Shown here: piece after piece, positions 56,901 through 64,000 of the stretch
Layout of the letters: every line of letters begins with the position of its first letter
Numbering within the stretch: position 1 is the stretch's first letter
Assembly (NCBI RefSeq): GCF_001517935.1
Contig: NZ_LOQF01000001.1
Location: 62,001-126,000 of the forward strand
DNA length: 64,000 nt
Source: Sneathia sanguinegens
Lineage (GTDB): Bacteria > Fusobacteriota > Fusobacteriia > Fusobacteriales > Leptotrichiaceae
Direction: 5' to 3'
The notes under the pieces: generated by a model
The model's database searches: none
What the model saw: only the letters and a program-made list of their open reading frames with translations
Told to the model about the DNA's origin: nothing
Translations under genes and position numbers: made by a program

Positions 56901-59900
56901 ATTTCCATTAAGTGTAACATCACTATTACTACTTAAAATACCAAAAGATTTTTCAGAAACTTTTATTGTTTTATCTTTTCCATAAGTAATGCTACCATTA
57001 TCACCATTAATACCTACACCATCTTCACTTGTAGTTATATCGGCATTAACAGTTAATGCTTTGGACTTAGTATAGTATGAGGTTATCTTTTTACCTTTTG
57101 CATCTATAACAAGGTCAGTTTCTAAGTCATTTTCAGAATAAAGACCTACATTATCAATAAGCTCGCCATTATTTTCGATTTTAAGGGTTTTACCACTTTC
57201 TATTTTCGAAGAACCTTTTACAAATATTGCTGTACTATTATTACTATTAAATTTTATAGTACCCGGGTCTTTTATAATAGATGAATCAGAATATATTCCA
57301 ACATTTTTGTTACTAAGTTCTATAGTACCAGTATTAGAAACAGTTCCTTTATGTGAATAAATACCATTAGAATGTTCACCTGATGCTATGATCTTACCAG
57401 AGTTTACAACATTGTTATCAGTAGTTTCTTTATCAATATTGTTCGCATATATACCTGTAGAATTAGCTTTTTTAATTTGTATAGTTCCCTCATTGGTTAT
57501 ATTTATCTTTCCATCACCGAATTTATCATTTTCAATACTATTTGTAGCTTTTCTATAATTTTCACCTAATATACCTACAGAATTAGAACTTCCGACAGTT
57601 ATCTCACCTTTATTATTAACTTCTGAACCATTTACAGCATATATACCAACTGCTTGTTTATTATCAAACTTTTCTTCATTTTCAACTAAAATTTTAGATT
57701 CTTTATCTACATTTATTTTTCCATAATCGATAAATAGACCTATTGCACCATTACCTTCTTCAGTTCTATCAGCACTTATATTAGATTTAACTATATTAAT
57801 TTGAGTTTCATCATTAGATTGTGCAGAAGGTGATGAACTTAATTCAAGAGCAACTACTTGATTATTGAATTTACTAGCTTCGCTATTATTTAAAATAGCA
57901 GAAATCTTACTATTTTCATGTGTAGTAGCTTTTAATTTTTGTATAAGTAGACGATTATAGAATTGGAAACCATCTTTTTTAGCTTTCTTTTCGTCTGTAT
58001 CAGGAACACCATTTATGTCATCAGAAGAAATAGCAGACTTATCAAGACTACCTATTTGAATACTACCACCTTCTATAGCTGAAATCTTGTAAAATTCTCC
58101 AGGTTTTCCAACTCCAGGTTGAGTAATAAGTTGAGTTAAGTCTACATTTGGATTAGTTTTTTTAAGTTTTTCCTTTATGAGATTTATGATATATTCTCTT
58201 ATTCCACCTTTAGTATCTAAATTATTTGAATTTTTTAGATTAAATAGAATTACATCATCAGATTCAGGTTTAATTCTTGTTTTATTATTTAATATTACAT
58301 TTTGTTCGTTATTTTCATTTTGGTCTACATCAAAACCTAGAGCTTCTCCTTTTAGTGTAATAGTTGCATCAGATAAATCAATTTTACCCTTTCCATCGGT
58401 ATAAACAGAGTAACCTTTACCCTCATAAGTTAGTTGTCCACCATTAAAATTGATTTTAGAATTATCATCATTAGCAGAAAGCCCAGCCATTATATTTTTG
58501 GCAGTTATATTTGTCTTTTTAGCATCTATAATTCCACCTTTTTTAGCTTCAAGAGCAGTGCCATTAGAAAGAGTATCGTTATTTATTGCAATATTAGCCC
58601 CTTCTTTTAAGTTAATATGTCCATTATTTATAGCATAACCAGCAGCAACATCATCACCACTTATATTAATATTCAAATCAGCATTTGTTAAATCAATAGT
58701 ACCAGTATCAGCATAAATAGAAATAGAGCCCTTTGATGTACTTGAAACTTTACCCTTAATTGAAATATTCTTGTTATCAGTATATACTAATTTATTTCTC
58801 TTACCAGAAGCTGTAATATCACCAACATAATCAATACTTCCACTTTTATTATCCTTCTTTTGAGAAAGAAGACCAATATTATCTTCCCCATCAATATCTA
58901 TTTTACCTTCTGATATATGAAGTTCTCCATCAGAAGCAAATATTGCCGTACTATTTTTAGCAAATTTGCCCAACTTAATATCTGCAATTTTTATTTTAGC
59001 CGTATTAGAGTTTGCATAAAATAGACCAATACTGTTGTCGACATTGTCTTCACTATAGTCTTTATTTTTGTCTTCATCATTATCTTCAGTATTTTCTTCA
59101 CTATTGTCTTCGTTATTTTTCCCTATATTTCCCACATTAGGTATTTCCTTGACTTCTGGTTTGGCTTTTTCAGATTCATAATCTTCACCTTCTTCATTAC
59201 CTGGAAATTCATCAGTCCAAGTTACTTTCTCCTTATTATTCCCTTTTTCTCCAATATTAACTCTTAATTGTAGATTTTCTTCAGGAACTTTTGAAACATC
59301 ACCAGGTAGAAAAACCCCAACAGCTTCATCACCAAAAATATTTATGGGTTTAAGTAAATATATACCACTTTTTTCACCTAGAGCTGCAGGTCGTTTAAGA
59401 CTTACACCAGTACTATGGGCACCATAAATATTAAATTCACCGTTGTTAATAAAGGCAGTGGAAATCTTATTTTGAAATCCATCTATTCCTGATTCAGTAA
59501 AATACATTCCAATAGCGTTTTTACTATATATATTTATTTTACCTTTTTGTCCATTTGCATATATATATCTTTGAAAATCACTGTATTCAGGAGTACTATC
59601 AGGAGTACTATAAAATATTATTTGATTTTTAATGTCTGGATCATAATCTTCATCATTTGTTGTATAATTTAGGGCTGAAATATTTCCGTTATTATTAAAA
59701 ACACTTAGTCTTTTATTAGAGTGCTCATAATTCCGTTGAGTAGTTATTGTGATAAATTTAGCATAAGACCCTAATAGTTTTACAGTAGCTTCAGAATTAA
59801 ATAGAGTTATTCCAGTTGGAAAAATTTCACTTTCTTTTATTTTCCCATTTTTGTCTTTTTTTTCAAATTTAAAAGTATCATCATCTTTTAACTTACTAAG

Positions 59901-61229
59901 GTCTTTATATCCCTTAATTTCTTTATATAGATCATCTGGTACAACCTTATACTTATGCAAATTTTCTAAAGTTTGTGATGAGTTACTATCTGTTTCCATA
60001 TATATGACGGTATTAGGGTTTATATTTTCAAAACGATTTTGACTGTTAGGATCACTAGTGGTTTTATTTTCTGCATTAGATATATATGATATATCAACAT
60101 CTTTACTCAAATATCCATAAGCAGAACTATTTAATCCATAAAAAGTTTTGTAAGCATAATATTTAATAGTTCCTATATCTTTAGGTTCTAAAAAATCACT
60201 ATTTTTTTCTTTTGGATCTTTTAATGTAAATTGTTTAGGTTCTTTTAAATAGTTAGCATCATTTAGTTTTATAGGATTGCTGTAGGAAAGATCATTAGGA
60301 TTAGCATAATAGTTAGGTTTACTATCATAATTCTTATATGAAAAATATGTTTCGTCAGAATCAGCATAATTATTAATTTTAAATGTCCCCTTAGTTATAC
60401 TAACTTGTCCAACTATACCTCTGTTATAGTTATGATTTGGAGAACTATTAGCCTCATTACTTAAAAGTTTGTATGCTGTATTATTTATTACACTTTCAAA
60501 TCCAGTATCCCCTATTTCTACTGGAGTTTCTGGTTCTTGTAGGACTAATTCTTCAAAATGTGGGGGTGTTACTATTCTTTTATCAAATTTGATGTCAATG
60601 TTTTGTGGTTGTATATCGTTTTGTATTTTTGTTGCTGAAATATTTGTGTATGTAAGCTTTTTTGGTTGAATTTGATCGATTTTTTCAATATGTATATCTA
60701 CGTTATTTTGTAAAGTTATTGGAGTAATAGGGTTTATATCTATTTTTTGTATCTTAATAGGATCTTTTGTTTCTGGCTTGTTTTGTGGTTTATTAATTTT
60801 TTCGTCCTTTATTTCAGGATTATCAAAATTAATATTATCTAAAGCTTTAATTTTTAAAGTACTATTTTTAGGTTCTATTAAAGAAATATTAGGTGCTTTT
60901 TTTGGAACTAAACCAGCTGAAAAACTTACAAAATCCGTATATTTTGTATTAATCTTTTTTACTCCATATGAACCAAAGCTAGAGTAATTTTGTTTTGTGC
61001 TTAAAGTCTTTGGATAGTCAGGATAAGAAAAATTTTTAAGAGTATTATCAAAATTCGCATTTCTATTAAAATTACCATTAAAAAATATTTGATATGAAGT
61101 TTCATTTGCATAAGAGCATACTCCACCGGTAATTAAAAAAGAAATGAGCAAGCCCATTGAAAAACTGATTTTTCTATTATTTTTCATACATCTTTTGAGA
61201 TTTTTTTGTATATTAGATATTTTATCCAT
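50943..61229 (-). CDS. Giant type Va autotransporter adhesin-like protein
   Basis: A 3428-residue protein exported across both membranes. Residues 1-43 form an extended signal peptide (basic N-region NIQKNLKRCMKNN, then FSMGLLISFLITGG). About 108-240 is Pro/Lys/Asp-rich and likely unstructured. About 660-735 is a strongly acidic spacer (runs such as NNEDNSEENTEDNDEDKNKD). Most of 735-2950 is a long series of degenerate 18-25-residue beta-strand repeats marked by [VIT]-G-I-[YF], typical of a beta-helix passenger. The RGDIYSN segment near 3110 is the usual pre-barrel linker. Residues from about 3165 form the beta-barrel domain, ending in aromatic YSLRFNYKF. Cysteines are almost absent. The role is probably adhesion or coaggregation; the partner is unknown. 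A strong promoter and terminator flank it as a single-gene unit. Confidence 0.93.
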   Translation of the reverse strand: MDKISNIQKNLKRCMKNNRKISFSMGLLISFLITGGVCSYANETSYQIFFNGNFNRNANFDNTLKNFSYPDYPKTLSTKQNYSSFGSYGVKKINTKYTDFVSFSAGLVPKKAPNISLIEPKNSTLKIKALDNINFDNPEIKDEKINKPQNKPETKDPIKIQKIDINPITPITLQNNVDIHIEKIDQIQPKKLTYTNISATKIQNDIQPQNIDIKFDKRIVTPPHFEELVLQEPETPVEIGDTGFESVINNTAYKLLSNEANSSPNHNYNRGIVGQVSITKGTFKINNYADSDETYFSYKNYDSKPNYYANPNDLSYSNPIKLNDANYLKEPKQFTLKDPKEKNSDFLEPKDIGTIKYYAYKTFYGLNSSAYGYLSKDVDISYISNAENKTTSDPNSQNRFENINPNTVIYMETDSNSSQTLENLHKYKVVPDDLYKEIKGYKDLSKLKDDDTFKFEKKDKNGKIKESEIFPTGITLFNSEATVKLLGSYAKFITITTQRNYEHSNKRLSVFNNNGNISALNYTTNDEDYDPDIKNQIIFYSTPDSTPEYSDFQRYIYANGQKGKINIYSKNAIGMYFTESGIDGFQNKISTAFINNGEFNIYGAHSTGVSLKRPAALGEKSGIYLLKPINIFGDEAVGVFLPGDVSKVPEENLQLRVNIGEKGNNKEKVTWTDEFPGNEEGEDYESEKAKPEVKEIPNVGNIGKNNEDNSEENTEDNDEDKNKDYSEDNVDNSIGLFYANSNTAKIKIADIKLGKFAKNSTAIFASDGELHISEGKIDIDGEDNIGLLSQKKDNKSGSIDYVGDITASGKRNKLVYTDNKNISIKGKVSSTSKGSISIYADTGTIDLTNADLNINISGDDVAAGYAINNGHINLKEGANIAINNDTLSNGTALEAKKGGIIDAKKTNITAKNIMAGLSANDDNSKINFNGGQLTYEGKGYSVYTDGKGKIDLSDATITLKGEALGFDVDQNENNEQNVILNNKTRIKPESDDVILFNLKNSNNLDTKGGIREYIINLIKEKLKKTNPNVDLTQLITQPGVGKPGEFYKISAIEGGSIQIGSLDKSAISSDDINGVPDTDEKKAKKDGFQFYNRLLIQKLKATTHENSKISAILNNSEASKFNNQVVALELSSSPSAQSNDETQINIVKSNISADRTEEGNGAIGLFIDYGKINVDKESKILVENEEKFDNKQAVGIYAVNGSEVNNKGEITVGSSNSVGILGENYRKATNSIENDKFGDGKINITNEGTIQIKKANSTGIYANNIDKETTDNNVVNSGKIIASGEHSNGIYSHKGTVSNTGTIELSNKNVGIYSDSSIIKDPGTIKFNSNNSTAIFVKGSSKIESGKTLKIENNGELIDNVGLYSENDLETDLVIDAKGKKITSYYTKSKALTVNADITTSEDGVGINGDNGSITYGKDKTIKVSEKSFGILSSNSDVTLNGNIQLDGELGKGIYFDSSEKNLNISGNINVNAKNVIGSYIANITDSTKLKLTTPITFGENSDHSIAYLFKNSKFNNASFTELKSKGSQNNTYIFALSENEINLGTNEISIKSEDGKKGFTGIYLEEKNKLTGDKITVSDKATGIYSKNNNTVEIKNIEVKNQDTIGIYNEKSTKLNNVNIFSNNSAVGIYGIAGDITFSGDNSLNLSTKGTGIYIEEANLNEGNIKLVNKDTDKKDSLVGVYFKDSKSSKNTSNISIDNDTKLIGLYLNKAKVSNTGEIKATLGSSNTLAFVANESTFTNSGNLTLTSSDSHAIYANDGSVENTGNITVDNEVDNKPSVAMTGMKTGKNVNLTNNGKISVSNNSIGMYLDKGSIGTNTKEIVSQKKNSVGVYVNGNETKFANTGKISADNIGIYLKEAGKDMVTGGSINLTNDNAVAVYANNSKVDFEIKPTVKEGELPNNLVSLYATGNTEISSKISTANGRTSIGVYLKDNKVSFKDGASVEVTEGHKDENGVNYNTGVYADSTYNGDLKVNIENKAKHTIGIAVSENSTVNYSGTIKTSKDSIGILAKGNLVTKDSSFNIDGGTGIFVDSTADVKIGTENTKMHLSNRATAIYQNGGKLTLGPKLTFDENSMGTLLISRNAEAISDISYSVKTDSLGIGLYYTDAKNHNFSSSGKITLCSDNATGIYAQSTGTGTNTLKNNGEIITSDGMKSTIGIYADNVNVESNKISIGENGVGIYLTKKVDLKNTEITLNGEHSVGIYSENISGDSNYSVGKITSEKDNQTGLFILNDTYEENKNITLSNLDIHLANNSKGVGLQNAHYTINEGSKISVGDKSTGLAFKNADATVKANITVGKNSLALYAQGEKNVTFEGEIKADTDSKLVYAKEKATITLNNFDNLTVNGGLGLGADKATITADKETTINVTSGTGAYINEGKIDKFKIDVQNGLGLYIQNDYNGTLPTVSLIGNNSKAYVLESLNKEFEVNNIALDKTNQIYIYSKGTGKGIKASNLEIKGLDNYGIYNLANQDILAKDLNISGSTSFGIYSTGTGKINVNNISVSGENSAGIYSKHATITQTGDITSKGLGIYSEDGTVTLNGSKISLDNNDGIGVKAKNSNVTISNAMTISDGKEGAAGIYSKETGDITFNNNLVVNKDIIGVYKNGTGTISLNGSSTTILENGIGVYSKGAEVKNAGSLNVTSKNAKGIYVENNKLISTGKVTINGENAIGLAGKNGEINSTGDISVTGKDAVGIYSEEAEIVSNGNITSNSIGIYSKGTKDITQSGDITVSQDAVGIFKEGNGNVNITSKNIKVDNKGYALYYINDSNNRGNITANIENMNLGSEAIGIYTKNGNLTYNGNITVGEKKNSAGIYADNSDVTFKGTLNVSKPETIGIFAKGHSNVTIKNGSTINVSNGSYGIMTNEDSTGNITIEQGATFNISNLSSYGISAYGKNTIINRGTFNIDANSTGIFHSFDSTISGAGNIPSDKIKTMNKKANIADINIKFNGSVKFPNNIKVVNGGTIKVNGTVDINNMYLDFEHDNKPIIDAKSIAGTAIVTSNFSMGNSVNKLVYKDVFRPRTENGFGKFSGDVTSQSASWVAKISKTEPDTKTYDIMMVRIPYTIMLKGEKNIKLGESLEKVRANIPKYKQSDIFKNLDNISNKKELTNAIANIRGDIYSNIQERMLDVDDTFNNSYKEVLNSHNATDLVHKFSIIYSKNKHIDETFGVSSYDKTTYGFLYLHDREAKITKYGFSAGLICSKFKFTGPTSLGSNEEIRSGKFGLHHEITEYKAKYLARLELGINKHITNRVSNINGKEYKYNANYWSYNIDFKNKLSYNIDILKNFTLTPYINVNLSYNKILDINETALTDPTLKLSAKQHSYFFITPKIGIDTKYDIKLKNNLCLSLKGNLEYHYDINSLYPTANKVKFSSVDNYYDLSIPGYRRHSLKVGGEVGIDKKDKYGATFGVTYERELKYSLRFNYKF
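52420..59020 (-). repeat. Degenerate beta-helix repeat array of the autotransporter passenger
   Basis: Protein-level repeats, several dozen in all, of form N-x-[VI]-G-I-Y-[AS]-x-N followed by alternating hydrophobic strand residues. DNA copies have diverged, so long exact nucleotide repeats are rare. Clusters such as GIYSKGTKDITQSGDI show the unit clearly. Confidence 0.75.
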
Positions 61230-61268
61230 AAATTCTCCTTTTTTTAAAATAACATTAATATATGTACA

Positions 61269-61298
61269 ATATTAGCATTATATAGTACAAAAAGTCAA
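61269..61298 (-). promoter_or_regulatory. Promoter of the autotransporter gene
   Basis: Minus strand TTGACT (61293-61298), 18-base spacer, TAATAT (61269-61274) preceded by TGC, an extended -10. The SD AAAGGAG lies just before the ATG. Confidence 0.6.
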
Positions 61299-61358
61299 TT
61301 ATGTAGAGGAGTGGAAAATATAGTTTTAAAAAATTTTTTTAATATTTTATCAGCTAAG

Positions 61359-61388
61359 TTAGCATACCATATTATGGATTTATGCTAA
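61359..61388. promoter_or_regulatory. Inverted repeat between the divergent autotransporter and mnmG genes
   Basis: TTAGCATA (61359-61366) and TATGCTAA (61381-61388) are perfect eight-base arms, with an inner CCAT/ATGG pair. It ends two bases before the mnmG -35 box and is too far from either gene end to be a terminator, so an operator is plausible. Confidence 0.45.
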
Positions 61389-61390
61389 GG

Positions 61391-61419
61391 TTGATTTTTA
61401 AATGAAAAAATAGTAAAAT
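61391..61419 (+). promoter_or_regulatory. mnmG: Promoter of mnmG
   Basis: TTGATT (61391-61396), 17-base spacer, TAAAAT (61414-61419). The SD GGAAAGGA precedes the ATG at 61447. Confidence 0.6.
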
Positions 61420-61446
61420 TTAAGGGTAAAATGGAAAGGAATATTT

Positions 61447-63303
61447 ATGAATAAATATGATGTAATTGTTGTAGGAGCAGGACATGCAGGTGTGGAAGCA
61501 GCTCTTGCTAGTGCAAGGTTAGGTTTAAAAACAGGTTTGTTTACTATATATCTAAATACAATAGCACTTATGAGTTGTAATCCTTCTATTGGAGGACCTG
61601 GTAAAAGTCATTTGGTGTCTGAATTAGGTATGCTAGGTGGACAAATGGCAAAGCACATAGATAAGTATAACCTACAATTAAAAAAATTAAATCATACAAA
61701 GGGGCTTGCAGCTAGGATAATTAGAGCTCAGGCTGATAAGTATGAGTATAGAATTAAGATGAGAGAAGTTGTTGAAAAACAAAAAAATTTATCTGTAGTT
61801 CAAGCTCATGTGAATGAATTAATAATAGAAGATGGCAAGATAAAAGGACTTATAGATAATTTAGGAATAAAATATGAAGCAAAGGCTGTTATTTTATGCA
61901 CAGGGACTTTTCTAGAAGGTAAGTATATTATAGGGGATGTTAAATATAGTTCAGGGCGAGCAGGTGAAGTAGCATCAAATAGTTTAGCTAACTCTTTAAG
62001 AAAAGCTGGAATAGAATTAGATAGATACCAAACAGCAACTCCACCTAGACTTTTAAAAAGTTCTATTGATTTTAGTTCAATGGAAAGATTAGAAGGTGAA
62101 AAAGAACCAGAATATTTTTCTTATGAAACTGAAAAGAAAAATGAGGATATGCGGGCAACATATTTAACTTATACTACAAAAGAAACTATAGAAGTGGCAA
62201 AAGAATTACTTAAATATTCACCTATAGTTACGGGAATTGTTAGTACAAAGGGACCAAGACATTGTCCTTCATTAGATAGAAAAGTTTTAAATTTCCCTGA
62301 TAAATACGATCATCAAATATTTCTTGAAGAAGAATCAAGAGAAAGTGATGAAATATACATAAATGGATTTACTACAGCTATGCCACCTTTTGCTCAAGAA
62401 AAAATGTTGAAGACTATAAAGGGATTAGAAAATGCAAAAATAGTTAGATATGGATATGCAGTTGAGTATGACTATATACCAGCACATCAAATAAAGTACA
62501 CTTTAGAATCAAAAATAGTTGATGGTCTATATACTGCAGGTACATTAAATGGTACAAGTGGTTATGAGGAAGCAGCAGCACAGGGCTTTTTAGCTGGAGT
62601 TAATGCAAGTAGAAAAATATTAGGTAAAAGTCCAATTATTTTAGATAGAAATGAAGCATATATTGGAGTTATGATAGATGATCTTATTACCAAAAACACT
62701 CCAGAACCTTATAGGGTATTGCCATCAAGAGCAGAATATAGGCTAACTTTAAGACAGGATAATACTTTTTTAAGATTATTAGAAATTTCAAAAGAAATAG
62801 GAATATTTCCTAAAGAAAAAATAGCTTATTTGGAAAAATGCAAAAAAGAAATAGAAGAAGAAATTTCAAGATTAAAGTCTATAAAAATATATCCTAGCAA
62901 AGAAACTAATGAAAAATTAAAAAAGATAGATGAAAAGGTTTCAATGTCAAGTCCTATGACTGCCTTTGATTTTTTAGGAAGACAAGAAATTAACTACACT
63001 AATCTAGCGAATTTTGTGGAAATTAAAAATTTAGATAAAATAGTTATAGAGCAGGTAGTTATAAACGCAAAGTATTTTAATTTTATTGAAAGAGAAAAAA
63101 AACAAATAGAGGAATATAGGAAATTAGAAAATATGAAGATACCAGAAGATATAGTTTATGATGAAATAAAAGGTATTAGTAATATAGCAAAATCTAGTTT
63201 GAAATACTATAGACCTGAGAGTATAGCTAAGGCTAGTCGTATAAGTGGGGTAACACATAATGATATAGCTTTATTGATAGGATATATAAATGGAATATGC
63301 TAA
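61447..63303 (+). CDS. mnmG: MnmG (GidA), tRNA uridine-34 carboxymethylaminomethyl modification enzyme
   Basis: FAD-dependent partner of MnmE that modifies wobble uridine. It is 618 residues with the FAD motif [19 protein letters not shown] near residue 8, [14 protein letters not shown] near 45, the second dinucleotide region [29 protein letters not shown] near 265, [17 protein letters not shown] near 363, and the C-terminal MnmE-interacting helices. It overlaps the next frame by 14 bases. Confidence 0.97.
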   Translation: MNKYDVIVVGAGHAGVEAALASARLGLKTGLFTIYLNTIALMSCNPSIGGPGKSHLVSELGMLGGQMAKHIDKYNLQLKKLNHTKGLAARIIRAQADKYEYRIKMREVVEKQKNLSVVQAHVNELIIEDGKIKGLIDNLGIKYEAKAVILCTGTFLEGKYIIGDVKYSSGRAGEVASNSLANSLRKAGIELDRYQTATPPRLLKSSIDFSSMERLEGEKEPEYFSYETEKKNEDMRATYLTYTTKETIEVAKELLKYSPIVTGIVSTKGPRHCPSLDRKVLNFPDKYDHQIFLEEESRESDEIYINGFTTAMPPFAQEKMLKTIKGLENAKIVRYGYAVEYDYIPAHQIKYTLESKIVDGLYTAGTLNGTSGYEEAAAQGFLAGVNASRKILGKSPIILDRNEAYIGVMIDDLITKNTPEPYRVLPSRAEYRLTLRQDNTFLRLLEISKEIGIFPKEKIAYLEKCKKEIEEEISRLKSIKIYPSKETNEKLKKIDEKVSMSSPMTAFDFLGRQEINYTNLANFVEIKNLDKIVIEQVVINAKYFNFIEREKKQIEEYRKLENMKIPEDIVYDEIKGISNIAKSSLKYYRPESIAKASRISGVTHNDIALLIGYINGIC

Positions 63304-63634
63304 ATTTGATTATACCTTGAAGTATAATAAAGAGGAAATATATAAGGCGATAATAAAGACAAGAAGAAAAGTTGTTTTTAGAAATGAAAAACTTATAGAA
63401 GTTTGGTTGAAAGAAAAAAAATATGAAAAAATTTCAATTTTTATGGAAGATAAGACTAAGAAAATAGGTGTAGATTTTGAAATAAAAGAAATAACAGCTG
63501 GAAAATGCAAATTGTATATAACTTATGAGTATAAGAAAAGATCAGTTGTATTAGATGTTTTTTCATATTTGATTGTTAATATAAAAAGGGAAATTGAAGA
63601 TTATATAAAAATTTTAGAAAAGGAGCTAGAAAAG
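63290..63634 (+). CDS. Unknown 115-residue domain continuous with pgi
   Basis: An ATG at 63290, inside the end of mnmG, opens a frame of 115 codons that reaches the pgi start with no stop codon. The sequence begins [17 protein letters not shown] and has alternating strands and a C-terminal charged helix ([19 protein letters not shown]), which could be a small helix-grip or START-like fold, though I do not recognise it. No strong SD is visible for this ATG, but overlap with mnmG permits reinitiation. Either it is an N-terminal extension of PGI or a separate gene whose stop codon has been lost. Confidence 0.55.
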
Positions 63635-64000
63635 ATGAGATTTGATTACAAGTACACAAAAAATGCAATAAAAGAAAGTGAATTAGAAGCATTGAAACCT
63701 TTTGCATATACTGCAAAAGAAATTTTAGAAGAGGCTAAGGGACAAGGTAATGATTTTCTTGGTTGGATAGATTTACCAAGAGATTATGATAAAGAAGAAT
63801 TTGAAAGAATAAAGAAAGCAGCTGCAAAAATTAGAAAAGATAGCGAAGCATTAGTGGTAATAGGTATAGGAGGGTCTTATTTAGGAGCTAGAGCAGCAAT
63901 AGAATTTTTATTACCAACTTACTATAATCAAACTAAAAAACCTGAAATATATTTTGTAGGAACAAGTATAAGCTCTAATTATTTACATGACATAATAGAA
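63635..64000 (+). CDS. pgi: Glucose-6-phosphate isomerase (3' truncated by window end)
   Basis: Interconverts glucose 6-phosphate and fructose 6-phosphate. The first 122 residues are visible: [43 protein letters not shown] near 38-70, and the phosphosugar-binding [19 protein letters not shown] near 78, all typical of the short bacterial PGI of about 450 residues. GGAG at 63622-63625, nine bases before ATG 63635, supports an independent start even though the frame is open upstream. It fits downstream of the glucan-degradation genes metabolically. Confidence 0.9.
   Translation, partial: MRFDYKYTKNAIKESELEALKPFAYTAKEILEEAKGQGNDFLGWIDLPRDYDKEEFERIKKAAAKIRKDSEALVVIGIGGSYLGARAAIEFLLPTYYNQTKKPEIYFVGTSISSNYLHDIIE

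Noticed and set aside
52420-59020. CRISPR or other nucleotide repeat array
   Set aside because: The repeats are coding, degenerate at DNA level and have no constant repeat-spacer length.
51457-60987. About twenty plus-strand open frames of 60-140 codons opposite the giant autotransporter
   Set aside because: They mirror the repeats of the minus-strand gene, lack SD sequences and family motifs, and are rich in Leu, Ser, Ile and Pro as expected from antisense reading of this coding sequence.

Overview
The window is very AT-rich (roughly a quarter GC by eye). It pairs Firmicute-like low-GC housekeeping genes with clear outer-membrane biology: a giant type V autotransporter ending in a beta-barrel, plus many lipoprotein transporters. 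This combination, the gene order and the style of the autotransporter N-terminus fit Fusobacteriota, most likely the family Leptotrichiaceae (Sneathia/Streptobacillus/Leptotrichia relatives). The family is an inference from protein style, not a database result.

Layout. 1-7698 (+) is the tail of a division and cell-wall cluster: ftsW (cut by the window edge), murG, murC, murB, a membrane J-domain protein, ftsQ and ftsZ, followed by adk and map. No ftsA lies between ftsQ and ftsZ. 7710-13824 (+) holds a C69 dipeptidase and an alpha-glucan pair: a cytoplasmic GH13 maltodextrinase and an exported pullulanase. 13865-21815 (-) is a HAD phosphatase and a complete oligopeptide ABC importer (oppBCDF) with two tandem substrate-binding lipoproteins. 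22098-23720 has an exported small protein, an HXXEE membrane protein whose base composition looks foreign, and an OsmC-like protein. 23722-33248 (+) has uvrC, then a nucleoside uptake and salvage block: BMP-type ABC importer, pdp, deoC, deoD, cdd.

33268-50819 (-) is a dense information-processing block: lysS, two small unknown genes, rlmH, mutL, a structured non-coding RNA (6S RNA candidate), aspS, hisS, tmk, asnA, ligA, guaB, a WD40-uracil-DNA glycosylase fusion, trmB, a SurA-like protein, tRNA-Leu(CAA), exoA and a queuosine-precursor transporter. 50943-61229 (-) is one 3428-residue autotransporter. 61447-63303 (+) is mnmG, followed by an unbroken reading frame that runs from a 115-residue unknown domain into pgi, cut by the window end.

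Together the genes suggest a host-associated fermenter that lives on peptides, nucleosides and host or dietary glucans, with a small genome and tightly packed operons. Intergenic gaps are short (largest about 280 bases, 21816-22097). Several contain recognisable promoters, rho-independent terminators or inverted repeats.

The most unusual items are the WD40-UDG fusion, the ncRNA between aspS and mutL, the stop-less junction before pgi, the composition-shifted HXXEE gene with a palindrome over its promoter, the in-frame tandem duplication in ftsW, and the missing ftsA. I saw no CRISPR array, no transposase or insertion sequence, no prophage and no obvious new defence system.
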